NCBI RefSeq assembly: GCF_009727055.1
Contig: NC_052350.1
Coordinates: 27,596,263 to 27,660,262, forward strand
Length of the DNA stretch: 64,000 nt
Reading direction: 5' to 3'
From: Benincasa hispida
Taxonomy: Eukaryota > Streptophyta > Magnoliopsida > Cucurbitales > Cucurbitaceae
The notes under the pieces are model-generated. The model saw only the letters and a list, made by a program, of their open reading frames with translations, was not told the DNA's origin and did no database searches. Below, piece by piece: positions 10,091 through 20,783 of the stretch; the stretch's first letter is position 1, and each line of letters starts with the position of its first letter. Position numbers and translations under genes: made by a program.

Positions 10091-10804
10091 AGATTAATCT
10101 TTTCCTAGCAAATTTTCATCCTAGCGATACTCAGCCCAATTCCTAGCGAGATTTTCTTCTAGAGCGAGAACCTTATCATAAAATCAGCGAGACTTTCTTT
10201 ATAAGTGAGATCCTAATTCCATATCTCGCTATAACTCCCCACGGTGAACTGTTTGTTTGTTCTTCCCAACAACTGTCTGCTTATGCACCCATTCCCTATT
10301 ATAACTTCAAAAATTCATAACTCAAAATCCAGAGCTCTTTTCAAGAAACTTCCTTCTACAAACTTGTTTAGAATGGAGTTATCTTTCTTCTTAATATTTC
10401 AGCCGAGAATTCCTTATAGTTTGGCCTGGAACCTCCAATCTTCATCTTGGACCCTAATTAACCCAAGATTCTGCCTCCTCTATATTTTTTTCACTTCTTG
10501 TTCTTCTCCTTTACAATCTTTCTCCGGCAAGACAACCTCGCAAACTAGATTCTCTCAGTTTTCGAATGGCATAGATTTCACTAAATTTGCTCATGCCAAT
10601 TGTCGAAACCATGCTTTTGAAGTTCTTCTTCCAAAAACTTCCCGCCGCCTCTAGAGTTCACATCACCCCTCATTTAATACATTTTTCCTTCCCTTCCATC
10701 ATAATTTCTATAAATAAACATGAATTGCTACTTAATAAATATGCAATATAACATTTCTTTGGCTAATCATGCTTATCTAGGAAACCTAAAGTTCGGGGTT
10801 TACA

Positions 10805-12050
10805 CTTCTGATCCTCAAAGCTTTGGAGGAGTTATATTCTTCAGATCTTTGGAGCTTCAGACTTTAGATCTTCAGAGAGATTTTGCCTTCAAGTCCCTCC
10901 AACCTCCCCCCAAATGAGGAGATAAGACCTCTATTTATAGAGGTTTCTCATGGGCCTTACATAGGCTTGGGTCTAATTACTTTATTGGGCCCAAATTGGG
11001 TTTGGGCTAAAGATAGGCTAGGGCTCATTTGTTGTTGGGTCGAAATACTGGGCTTGAGCTTAATCTTTAATTTTTAATCCAAAATTTCTCCATGGATTTG
11101 AATTAGGTTGGGCTCGAGCGACTTTAATTATTTTACCCAATCTATCTTATAATTTTTCTGATAGGCTCGGGCTTTCATTGATGATGTGGTAACTCGTGAT
11201 TTGCCGAAATTTCTCATTCAACAAATGCCTCTTTTCGAGATTTATGCACATTTAAACGGTGGATGAATCTCGAAAAATATAATTTGAAAACAAAGTATTC
11301 TTTTGACTTTTTAATTTGATGTATCATCTTGATCAAGATATGAGAATTTAGCTCAAAATTTTGATTTGACGTTTGCTTGACACATTTTAGGCCATATAAA
11401 TAAAAAGATGAACTTTAGTTCCTAGCTTTCTTATTTAAGAGTAAACTTTTATTTAAACTTGAGTATAAAATTTATGTTCCACTTTAATTGTAATTGAATT
11501 TTGAGTAATATCCCAAATATTACAATTTTTTTTTAGATTTCAGAATATACTAAATTCTTGATGCAAATTTGAAGTAGAATTTTGACTTCGTCTTTCTCTT
11601 TCCTTCAACTTTGATTTCGTGAAACTTGAAGTACAACATATTTTGATCTGAGGCAACATTTATATTATGCCAAAGTTTTGACATTGGGGTAAAATTTGGT
11701 TAGTACGCTAAATCTTGGCTTGAATTTGGAATATGATTTTAATTTTATTCCAATTTTGATTTGGCATCAGTATTAAGTTTGGAGTGTATCAAATTTTGAA
11801 TATAATTTGAACTCACTCCAAAAATATGGTTTATATTAGAATTCAACTATCCACTTATACAAAAAGGAGTATAGAAAACTTTGAGAGAAGAATTCTACCC
11901 CAATTTTGGCTTTTAATTTAATTAGAAAAATGATTTTTGTTTTGTTATTTAAATTTGAGATCTTTGGTGGTTGTGATTTGATTCCCTTTTGTTATATAAA
12001 TAGGGATGTCTATATCGGTATCAATATCTCAAATGAAGAGGAAATTCTTC
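10805..12050. other. older non-coding sequence, probable decayed LTR remnant
   Basis: No gene is supported. At 10930-10945 is a palindrome CCTCTATTTATAGAGG, which on the minus strand gives a TATAAATAGAGG promoter-like box. It is followed on that strand by CTTGAAGGCAAAATC-type leader sequence, resembling the U3/R region of an old LTR into which the gypsy element inserted. A run rich in TGGGCC and GGGCTT words (10948-11060) follows, then AT-rich DNA. Confidence 0.4.
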
Positions 12051-13240
12051 AGCCATTTTTCAACCAACAAGTATTTTTTTTTCTTTTTTTGAATTTCTTC
12101 CACTACTTTTTCTCAATCTTCTTCTTCCTTTTTTCTTTTTTTTTTTCAATTTCATCAGTAAAATTTCAACCCCTTTTTTCCTTTCACCTCTTCTTTTTGT
12201 TTTAAGATGTTCATTTTCTCTTTTCATTTTCTCCATTTGTTTCTATGCTTTTAATCGATCTTTGAATGTTTTTCTTTTTATTTGAGTGAAATTTCACAGA
12301 CGTCGTGGCTTGCCTGAATTTTGGAGGATTTATTGAGAAAGATTTTATCTCTGTTTAGAATTAAACTCCTTGTTGGTTGTAGTTATTTCTTATCCACTAT
12401 CTATAAATAGGAATGGGCACAACCGAAATTCTCCAATTCTTCAAGCCATTGAAACATTTGATCTTTATTGAAAAAGAAATTCCTCCCTCTTTGTTGCCAC
12501 TATGGGTCACTGTTTTCTTTTTTCCTTTTTTTTATGGCTTCAAAGCTTGTTGTCGAGAAAATCATTCACCTCTCGTATTTTTTTCCTTCTTCTTCGGCAT
12601 CAATGTGCAGCCTCTTCCTTTTGTTTTAGAGTCTTCTTTGGTTTCTTTACTGAAAGTGAAACTCACCCCTTTGCTCTTGTTTATTTATTTATTTATTTTT
12701 CTTCTACTTCTTCACCCCTTTTCTTACACTTCTATGGTTGATTGTCTCCTTGAGACCCACTAGTACTACGTTGTACTTGATGTGTGGTCACTAGCGACAT
12801 CAACTTTTGCTTCTACCAGATTTCTTTACCGCAAGTTTCACATGGTGTCGAGATGATGCATGCGAAAGGAAGAGAATAGAGAATTTTTTTTTTTTTTTTG
12901 AGGTGCCTGGAAATGAAAGAAATTGAGAGAGATTTAGAGGGAGAGACAAAGAGAAATGGTGATTCTTAGGGGGTTTTTCCCCATTTTTTTTAACAAAGTT
13001 TGTTATATATATATATATATATATATGTATTTCATATTTTCAATTTTTTTTCAGGTTTCTTCATTTTTTTCACCTTTTTTTTCCAATTTTTTTTTTCTTT
13101 CACAAATTTTTTTCTTCTTTTTTTTCACAATTTTTTTCTTTTTTTTCTTTTTTACCATCTCTTTGCTTGCATCACTTTTTTTTTACTTCATCTTTTTTCA
13201 ATAATAACTCGTTTTCTTTTTCTTTATGTGAGTTAGAACA
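12050..13240. repeat. T-rich low-complexity region
   Basis: Long T and TC runs (12068-12200, 12510-12720, 13030-13200) with a (TA)n run at 13004-13026 and a run of T at 12885-12899. Two TATAAATAG(G)-containing blocks (about 11993-12060 and 12400-12460) resemble each other, suggesting an old duplicated LTR leader. Phe-rich open frames here simply translate T runs. Confidence 0.7.
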
Positions 13241-13249
13241 ATTGTGCCA

Positions 13250-13969
13250 TAATATTTTGGAGATGAAGCGAAATCGCACCAATATCTTGGAGATGAAGCG
13301 AAGCCACACCAATATCTTGGAGATGAAGCGAAACCGCACCAATATAAGCGAAGCCGCGCTTGACTTATGAAGATAAAGTGAAACTGCACTTGACTTGTGA
13401 AGATGAAGCGAAGTCGTGCTTGACTTGTGAAGATGAAGCGAAGCCACGCTTTGACTTGTGAAGATGAAGCGAAGCTGCACTTTGACTTGTGAAGATGAAG
13501 CGAAGCCGCGCCTTGACTTGTGAAGATGAAGCAAAGTCGCGCTAGACTTTGGAGATGAAATGAGTCGTGCTAGACATTAAAGATGAAGTGAGCCATGCCA
13601 GACTTTGGAGATGAAGTGAAGCCAAGACACGACTTTGGAGATGGTGACATTGAAGATGGAGTCGAGCCATGCACACCGACCATGAACTTGAAGATTGAGT
13701 CGAGCCATATACACCGACATTGAACTTGTAGATGGAGCAGAGCCATGCAACCTTGAGCTTGAAGATGGAGTAGAGCCACGCATACCGACCTTGAACTTAA
13801 AGATGGAGCGGAGCCAAACACATCGACCTTGAACTTGAAGATGGAAGCAGAGCCATACACACCAATCTTAAACTTGAAGATGGAAGCGGAGCCATACACA
13901 CCGATCTTAAACTTAAAGATGGAAGTAGAGCCATGCACATCGATCTTGAACTTGAAGATGGAAGCAGGC
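13250..13969. repeat. degenerate GAAGATGAAGCGAAGCCGC minisatellite
   Basis: About twenty imperfect tandem units of roughly 30-36 bases. The first three share ATGAAGCGAAATCGCACC with TATCTTGGAG. About seven follow as GACTTGTGAAGATGAAGCG, and the last ten drift to CTTGAACTTGAAGATGGA plus GCCATACACACCGA. Open frames on both strands are by-products of the period and are not genes. The array abuts the LTR start at 13970. Confidence 0.9.
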
Positions 13970-16900
13970 TGTCACACCCGCCCCGAGCCTGCCTCCTGAG
14001 CTCGAGGGAAGGCATGAGGGACCACAGATACCACCCTTTCGTGATACCTACTGCCCATTTGAACCTCTTAACTCTCAGTAAACTTTAAGTCAAGGAGATA
14101 AAAGCCAATTAATTAAGTAGGCCCATTTTATTACAATAATGTAATGTTTATACAACTCCAAGACTTGTCTACAAAGTTTATTACAACAAATCTTAAAACC
14201 CCGGAAGTATAACTATGGCTTATGGTGAACCTTGACCTTAGCAGCACCCTGGAACTCCTCACCTTTCGCTATTTAGGAAGAAATACATGAAATAATAGAT
14301 AGACTGGTAAGCAACTTCTAGATTCTATTTCAACTGATAAATAACAAGCATAACATATATACGAGGTTAATACTTAAACCTCAGCTTTGAATGAGTTTGG
14401 TCTCAACTTCTATCTTCATGCACGGTAGATAGTTAACTATTACTAAATCATAAACGCTTACTCTCTTGTGTTCCCTTTGTTCCCTATGTGCACATAGCTC
14501 CCCACTCATGGGCTCAGAGGCTAGGCTCTTTGGCCCTCTGACCATCCCATACAAGATTCCTCCCACAGGCTCAGGAACTAGACCTCTCGGTCCCCTGACC
14601 ATCCCGAAGGTTCCATTTAGGCTCAGGAACTAAATCAATTGACCCATTGACCATCCCGATCATATATTCTCATTTTCATGCTATTTACTCATTCGTAACA
14701 TAAGCATATACAATTTACTCTAAAAGATATGCTTAATACTTAAAGAAAAATTACCACTCACCTTGGTAAGGATAGGAATCTTCCTTTCTAGAAGTTCCTT
14801 GATCACCTCGGCTCCCTTTTGAACCCTAAGATCCTAATTCAAATTTAAGCTCAGATTACTTATAGTTATAAGCCTTATCTCGAGATACTTCCTTCTACAA
14901 ACATGCTCTAAAATGTCTCAGAAAGCTTACCTTAAAATCTTGCTCAAAACCTCTCGTGGTTTGGCCGGAATTATCAAAACATCAAGACTGGCCCAAGCTT
15001 ACCTGACAGCTCGACCCCTCTGTTTTTTCTTCACTCTTCAGCTTGATTCCTTGAAGTTTCTTCTCCGACAGCCCTACCCTGAAAACTAGACTCTCAAATC
15101 TTGCAGGTGGCTTTAAAATCACTCCAAACACACTAGTATTCTGGGAGAAATCCTCAATCCAAAATTGATGCTATTTCCAGACTTCACTGTCTGACAGCAT
15201 CTCCTCCTCTTGGAACTCCATGACCGACGCATGATCCTACACCCAACGCATGGTCTCCTCTAAGTCCACTTTCTAACACTCTTCTTTACACTCTTTGAAG
15301 AGGATTTGGCTTGTGAATGGAAGATACATCTGTAGTGGTATTTATAGGCCAAAGGAAACGATCCTTATCATCTTTATCAATTCTCAACACAAGACACCTC
15401 CTACTTTGGGGTGTTTGCACCATATTTTTCCACCATTTACTCCCTTGAAATTCACCTACTCTCATGCCACACACCTACTTGTGTTGTCTTCCTCATGCAT
15501 AAGACTTCCTTTGCATCAAACTTCATTTGTCCAGCTTCTACTAACTCAAGCTTCAACCACCTCTTGGTATAGCCAGTTGTCCAGATGAGTTCATCAACCT
15601 TGCGTAACGCTAGCCTTAGCACCGCTCCATCATGCAGTTCTTGCATCTATCGCTTAGATCCAACGCCCCATTTTGTAGCTAAATTGTTTAGTAAACGATC
15701 TCGCTCTCAATGATCTCACGTATAGCCCATCGCTTAGTTGCCGCGCCTATCGTTTAGCTCCATTGTTTAGCACCGACGCCTTATCGTCTAACGCATCTGC
15801 TCATCGCTTAGCATCCATCACCCATCGTCCGCGTCTATCGCATAATGCCCATGCTTATCGTCATGCCCATCGTCTAGCGCCCACGCCCATCGCGTAGCGC
15901 CATTGTGTAGTATATTGCTTAGCGCCCGCGCATCATTTAATGCTTAACGCTATCATTTAACACTGTCGTCTAGTGTTATCGCCCAACTTCTATGCTTATC
16001 GTCTAGCACTTCCACTGATCATGTAGTGCTTAATGCGTATTGTATAGCCCGATCATCTAGTACGTCACTTCTCATCGTTTAACGGCGTACACATCTTCAT
16101 GATCATTTAGCACATCGCTGAGCTCCATGCATTTGCTATACGATCGCCTACCTCATCGTGTAGCGTTGCTCATTTGTTACACGATCGTCTGCCTAGCGCC
16201 TTGAGCTCAACATCTCGCTCTCTCCGCTCTTGCTCACGCATTCTCAATGCTTGAGCAACTTAGGCAATGCCTCTTGCTAATGCCTCGGCCAACATGATAA
16301 AGAGAACTACCTCAATCACGTATGAGACACCCTCTTTATTCTAGGTGAACCCCCACAACGATAATAAGAATAACCCCCAATAAACAAAATGATAACAACC
16401 CCAAGAAAGATAAATAGATTGGGCTTGGAAGATTGATCGATGATCAAGAAGAAAGGAGAACTTGTTCCTAACTTCAAGATTTCGAACTCTCCACAATCTA
16501 ATTGATCAAACTTGATTGAAAGTTCTAGTACATGCATTCTAAACACAAGAATACAAAGAAAAAGCATAAAGCTTGAGAGAATAAACTATAATAAATTTCA
16601 TTCAAATTCCAAGTGTTGTTTCAAATGATAAAATTACATAGGTATTCATACAAATTGAAAAGACAACTTGAAAGGGCATGACCTTTCACTCAATTAACTA
16701 GATTCAACAAAAACTCTTCAACTACATACATGAACCTCCATAAATGTAAATATATTATTATAAATTGATACATTAAATATTAAATATGTGAATGAATCTG
16801 AATTTCCAAATTCATTATGACTTTTGGTGGCTTTGATTCTTGAAGGGTTGCAACTCTTCATATTTGGAAGCTTGACTTGGAAGAAAAGCTTTTAATACTC

Positions 16901-17174
16901 TAGCTCCAATCATTGCCAATTATTTGCTTATCACTTATAAACGCATGGTTGCCTTTCTACTCATCTTATGCATTCAATGTTTCCCAACGTGTGGTACTAT
17001 TTGGCTTCACACTTAGCCAAATTTCTCACTAATTAAGGCTTGACTCGAAACTTTTTAAGGAAACTTATTCAAACACTTAGAATTTTCCTTCTCTCCAACA
17101 TAGGATTTAACTTTCACTTAGTTAATTCCTTTAATTACTTACATAAGTAGAAAAAATGAAAATCTGGGTTCACA
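13970..17174 (-). repeat. LTR of a second gypsy family (3.2 kb), 3' LTR of a truncated element
   Basis: Starts TGTCACACCCGCCCCGAGCC and ends GGGTTCACA. Immediately to the right are a polypurine tract and a scrap of polyprotein end, so this is a minus-oriented 3' LTR whose internal region has been lost beyond about 17215. It matches, in opposite orientation, the solo LTR at 60705-63398. It contains a large CG-containing minisatellite at about 15640-16260. Confidence 0.88.
15640..16260. repeat. CATCGTTTAGC-type minisatellite inside the second-family LTR
   Basis: Dozens of degenerate units of about 15-20 bases built on (C/T)ATCG(T/C)(C/T)TAGCGC with CCCAT or CCACG spacers. It is locally richer in CpG than its AT-rich surroundings. 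The reverse-orientation counterpart is at about 61080-61800. No coding potential is apparent. Confidence 0.88.
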
Positions 17175-17215
17175 TTTACTTCCCCCTTAAGAAAATTTCG
17201 TCCTCGAAATTTTCT
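17175..17215 (-). other. polypurine tract and residual polyprotein end of the second gypsy family
   Basis: The minus strand reads CTTAAGGGGGAAGTAAA (17175-17191) just before the LTR. Upstream of it is AAATTTCGAGGACGAAATTT, the common plant-gypsy ending (KFRGRN-like). Homology then stops abruptly and Harbinger-family sequence begins, so the rest of the element was deleted. Confidence 0.8.
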
Positions 17216-17309
17216 CAAACTTATGGATCTTGTAAAAAATGCCTTGCACAAGTAATGGATCTTGAAAGACTATTTTCACATCTCCCTGACCAAATCCTCC
17301 CACATTAGG

Positions 17310-17472
17310 ATTTCCTATTGAAAATAGAGATAAGCCAAAGGGAAAGAGTGAAAGTGAACAAATTAAAGAGATGCTTAAATTGTACAAAAGCTATGGTTAT
17401 ACTTCTTATGGAGGTCCTAATTATCGTGTGTATAATGTTGAGGAGAATCCTAATTTTTATGTCATATCTTGA
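17310..17472 (+). pseudogene. unidentified coding fragment in the Harbinger-family leader
   Basis: An open stretch ends YTSYGGPNYRVYNVEENPNF then a short tail and stop. Near-identical fragments with the same ending occur at 25440-25628 (two stops near its start) and 45460-45618 (frameshifted). I do not recognise the protein. It could be the last exon of a captured host gene or a lost element gene. Conservation of the Tyr/Gly/Asn-rich end in three repeat copies suggests it was coding when the family spread. Confidence 0.5.
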
Positions 17473-18624
17473 ATGGTATCAATAAATTTTTAGATTCAGT
17501 ACCAATTTTTGTGGGGGCAAATTAAATCTGTATATCTCAATTAGCATATAATATGTTAGTTAACGATAACAAGCTCGACAGTTTAAATTTCTCATTTCAA
17601 TTTGAGCTATGATTGGATTAATACGTTCTGCCAAATTAGTTTAAAAGGAAAAAAGGGAAAATTGCAAAAATCAACCCTAAATATGATGGTAATAGTAATA
17701 TACTTTCAAACTTATACAATTGTAGAAATTGTAATAATTATATAAGTTTGAGTGTTCAAATTTTGTCCCAATTCTACAATTATTGTAAGTTAGTGGGACA
17801 AATTTTAATATTTGAATAAGTTTGTGAACTCAGGTTTTACAATTGAAATTTTAAGTGTGTAACTGCAACTACTATCACATTTTAGTGGTGATTTTTATGA
17901 TTGTAAAAAAGATTTTAAAAAATAAAAACTATAACTAAAATGGGAATTTTGATCTTTAGAGGATGAAAGAAGGGCCTTGGTATAATCAAATAGGCTTCTT
18001 CCATCCAAACAAGGAAGAAGAATAAGGAAGGACACATTTTTTACTTTTAGGAAGAAAGTTCTAAGGTTATAAATGCTAATTTGCTAAGCTTATTCAACAG
18101 ATTTAATCGTTTTCATAACATTAAAGTAGTTAAGTTTTGTACAATATTAAAAAATTTCATAGCTACGTGGATATAATATACCTTTGCATATAAACTCGTT
18201 GATAGGATTTTTTAATATGATTTCTATATATTATTTTATTTCAAGTTTATATTGCATGACATTAATTTAAGTAACCTAATTTTGATACCAAAAATGGTTG
18301 GTGAATAGTCAAAATGGTGTATAATATATATATATATATATACTAAATTTTTCTAGTTAACTTATTACATATAAACAAAAAATGGTATGTGTGACATATA
18401 TATATACACATTGTAAATCATTAAGGTGGTGTAGGTTTTTTATTCTTTTTCTTTAATGTACTGTTTTAAAAAATATATATTATTATAAATATTATGATAA
18501 TAGATGCTCAAGTTTGGTGTCTATTGATTATATGTCATACCTCATTTCTCCAAGTGTTATCCATATACCTCAAGATTAACACTATTTGTGTCCATGTAAT
18601 CCACCTTCTACTTGCCAAATTGCC

Positions 18625-18632
18625 TATAAATA
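18625..18632 (+). promoter_or_regulatory. TATA box of Harbinger copy H1
   Basis: TATAAATA in the context CCAAATTGCCTATAAATAGT, conserved at 26861-26868 (H2) and 51165-51172 (H3). It lies roughly 190-200 bases before the ORF1 ATG, with a TTGCA(A/G)TTA(T/C)A acceptor-like sequence just before the ATG, suggesting a spliced leader. Confidence 0.6.
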
Positions 18633-18810
18633 GTGCATTTGGTAGGTTTTGTATGACACATATAGATTGGTGGAAATTCCATGAATTTTGGATAAAGTGG
18701 AGATTTTTTCATTTCTTACTTCCTATAATTTTCTTTATTAATTTCATAATTAGTTATTTTACTTTATTTATTTATATATTATGTTGATATTATATTGCAA
18801 TTATAGGAGA

Positions 18811-19185
18811 TGGAGCATGGCCACCTCCTGAGGATTTTTACCTGAGACTATTGAGGGTAATTTATGTAGATATGTAGGTGATAATGATGATTCATCTTGA
18901 TATATAGAGCATAACGACACTAATGATACTGAATATCCATTACTATTACTGGTGAACACATCCAAGAGAAAGGAAAAAAAAAGAAAAAGAATAGGATAAA
19001 AAAGTAACGTTGCTAATAAACTTTGTAATCAATTGAAGCGTGTGTGTGAAACAATCGATAATAGGAGAAGAGATCTCCTAGATTATAGCCTTCTTGAAGT
19101 GATGAATGCTTTACGAGATATACGTAGAATTATGAAAGGTGATGAGCTTTTTATGAAAGTTGTAGACATTTTTACATAAAGAGAA
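18811..19185 (+). pseudogene. Harbinger ORF1 remnant (H1)
   Basis: Homologous to the clearer copy at 27074-27500: an acidic Asn/Asp-rich start, a Lys/Arg cluster (RKEKKRKRIG-like), then an Asn-Arg-Arg-Arg segment followed by LLEVMNAL-like and KGDELF. Several stops interrupt it. PIF/Harbinger elements carry a second gene with a Myb/SANT-like DNA-binding protein that helps bring transposase to the nucleus. The Myb helices themselves are not visible here, so this assignment rests on position and on the C-terminal pattern. Confidence 0.5.
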
Positions 19186-19409
19186 AATAGGGAATCCTAA
19201 TTGAAAAAAATAGATACATTCAATGATATTTCAATTTGTCACCAGTGTCATAATAATACCGCTCTTATTTGTATTGTAAAAAATAAAGAAATAAAGAAGA
19301 GGTAAAATAGTTTTCCTCACAATATCCATACTATGACTAGTAATGTGATATAAGTCATTCACAAAATACGGTAGAAAAAGAATATAAACAAAAACAAGGC
19401 AAAATTTTT

Positions 19410-20217
19410 TGTTGGAAACGGCAGGACCTCAGAACGACGAACAGTAAATTGTCAAGGCACGACGGTCAAGTGAAGGGCAAAACCTGTAAAAACAGAAACT
19501 CGTTATAGGCTGAGTCTTGGAGCTCGCTCTCCTTAAGACGTTTCGCGGCTCTGCCCAAGTATGCAAACAGGTCTGAAAAATGCCACGTCATTCTCAGGAT
19601 AAAATAGTAAAATGAAACCCGATCGAAAATGCACCGTTACCGACCAGAACATACACCCTTTCTAAAGTCACTGCTCGAAAAACTGAGATGGAGAAGGAGA
19701 GGGAAAATTGAATTGGGAAATGAAGAAATGAATTCTATCTGTCTAACTGCTGAAGGCCATGCCTTTTTATAGGCCTTCAGTGTCGAACTGTAGGGAGCGA
19801 AAAAAGCTCTCTGCCTCAAAACGTGCGCGGATGAATGGATGGTCAGACGAATCGAGCGGACGAATGCGGATGGAACAAAACGGATAGTTTCCTCATTTTT
19901 CCGGTTAAAAGAAATAAAATTAAATAAAAAATAAAAACAAAATAATATTTTTATTAAAATTAATCATCACATACACGCGCGCGCCTCGCCACGCCTGACT
20001 GGATGGCGGAAGCGGCACATGTGTGGGACGTCCACCGAACTTACATTGGTCTATCTTCTCACTCCCTCCAAAACATGAGTACCTCTTGAGGCCCAAACCC
20101 AAAACACAAGATTGAAGTACACAAAAGAGACTTTCAACACCAAATTTTCTAATGTGGGATTCTCCAACCAAAAAAGTTGGTTCCCTCTAGTTTTGAAAGT
20201 TAAATTTTCACCTAACA
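19410..20217 (-). repeat. copia 3' LTR (808 bp)
   Basis: Starts TGTTGGAAACGGCAG and ends TTTTCACCTAACA, matching the other LTR at 24425-25198. A TG...CA structure with the polypurine tract directly after it (20218) on the plus strand. Confidence 0.93.
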
Positions 20218-20233
20218 ATCCCCCACTTGAAAA
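20218..20233 (-). other. copia polypurine tract
   Basis: The minus strand reads TTTTCAAGTGGGGGAT directly before the TGTTAGGTG start of the 3' LTR. Confidence 0.85.
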
Positions 20234-20783
20234 TTTAAACAAAAAAAGAAAAAGAGAGAAAAGATTTCCATCGAGCAGTTTCAGTTTATACAACACTATG
20301 CATAAGCAAAGGTGTCTTACGACTTAAACTTTTACATAGTGTTGATGATTCAGAATATACTAGAGTAACCCTTGGTTTTGAACTCTATCTCTAATAGCAT
20401 CTCACACAGAGTGTTATTAGGGTATAGTACGAAAGCCTGTGCTTTAAGGCCTAGCACGTGAATCCCGGTTTAGTGAATGCTCTATAGAGTTTGCCTAAAA
20501 ACTCCATAGGAAGCGACCCTCACTTCCACATTCACACATATGAGTCTATCAAGAGTACTCCTATAGCTTGGTACCCCACTTGTCATCAAGTATAGATCTC
20601 ATTAAGAACTGAGTTCAACCTTTCTTACACTTCAGGATATCATGCTCAGACTTTAAGTCATAGGAATGAAACCCTGTGTTTGGTTTAGCATGATTCACTA
20701 TATATCACTCGTGATCAGTTATTACCTGTTGAACCTATTTCTTGGGATCTCCAGTCTACAGGTTGGGTTTTCCTCACTGTGAT

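Larger units (their letters stand above)
1..10804 (-). mobile_element. Ty3/gypsy chromovirus-type LTR retrotransposon (Tekay/Del-like), decayed
   Basis: Read on the minus strand, the order is 5' LTR (8596-10804), tRNA-Met primer site (8581-8592), gag, protease, reverse transcriptase, RNase H, integrase, chromodomain, polypurine tract (1055-1068) and 3' LTR (ending at 1054). RT before integrase defines Ty3/gypsy. The chromodomain after integrase and the long LTRs fit the Tekay/Del chromovirus lineage, which is an inference. All open frames carry stops or shifts. A solo LTR (4041-6824) interrupts the protease region. The left 282 bases are scrambled by library artefacts and the element's true 3' flank is outside the window, so its target duplication cannot be checked. 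The base pairs following the 5' LTR are 10805-10809. Confidence 0.9.
8596..10804 (-). repeat. 5' LTR of the gypsy element (2209 bp)
   Basis: On the plus strand it starts TGTTACACCC beside the primer site and ends GGGGTTTACA, the same end as the 3' LTR at 1054. It contains the GGTACCTTCTCAAATGTCC array (about 9285-9465) and a GAGCGAGATCC array (about 9905-10090). A TATAAATAA-like run at 10710-10718 lies near the minus-strand start of the LTR; it is not shown to act as a promoter. Confidence 0.93.
17230..19190 (+). mobile_element. PIF/Harbinger-type copy H1 (5' part only)
   Basis: Collinear with copies H2 (25388 on) and H3 (45480 on). It has a leader with a short decayed coding fragment (ending at 17472), AT-rich spacer, (TA)n run at about 18320, a conserved TATAAATA box (18625-18632) and the ORF1 remnant (18811-19185). 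It stops being homologous at about 19190, before the transposase gene, so it is a truncated copy. The copia element inserted about 220 bases further on. Confidence 0.8.

Noticed and set aside
12413..12763. Membrane-protein-like open frame
   Set aside because: Phe and Leu runs come from T-rich DNA; no conserved motif or partner.
13172..13534. Repetitive protein-like open frames in the 13250-13970 array
   Set aside because: They follow the period of the minisatellite, occur on one strand in several frames and have no homologous domain.
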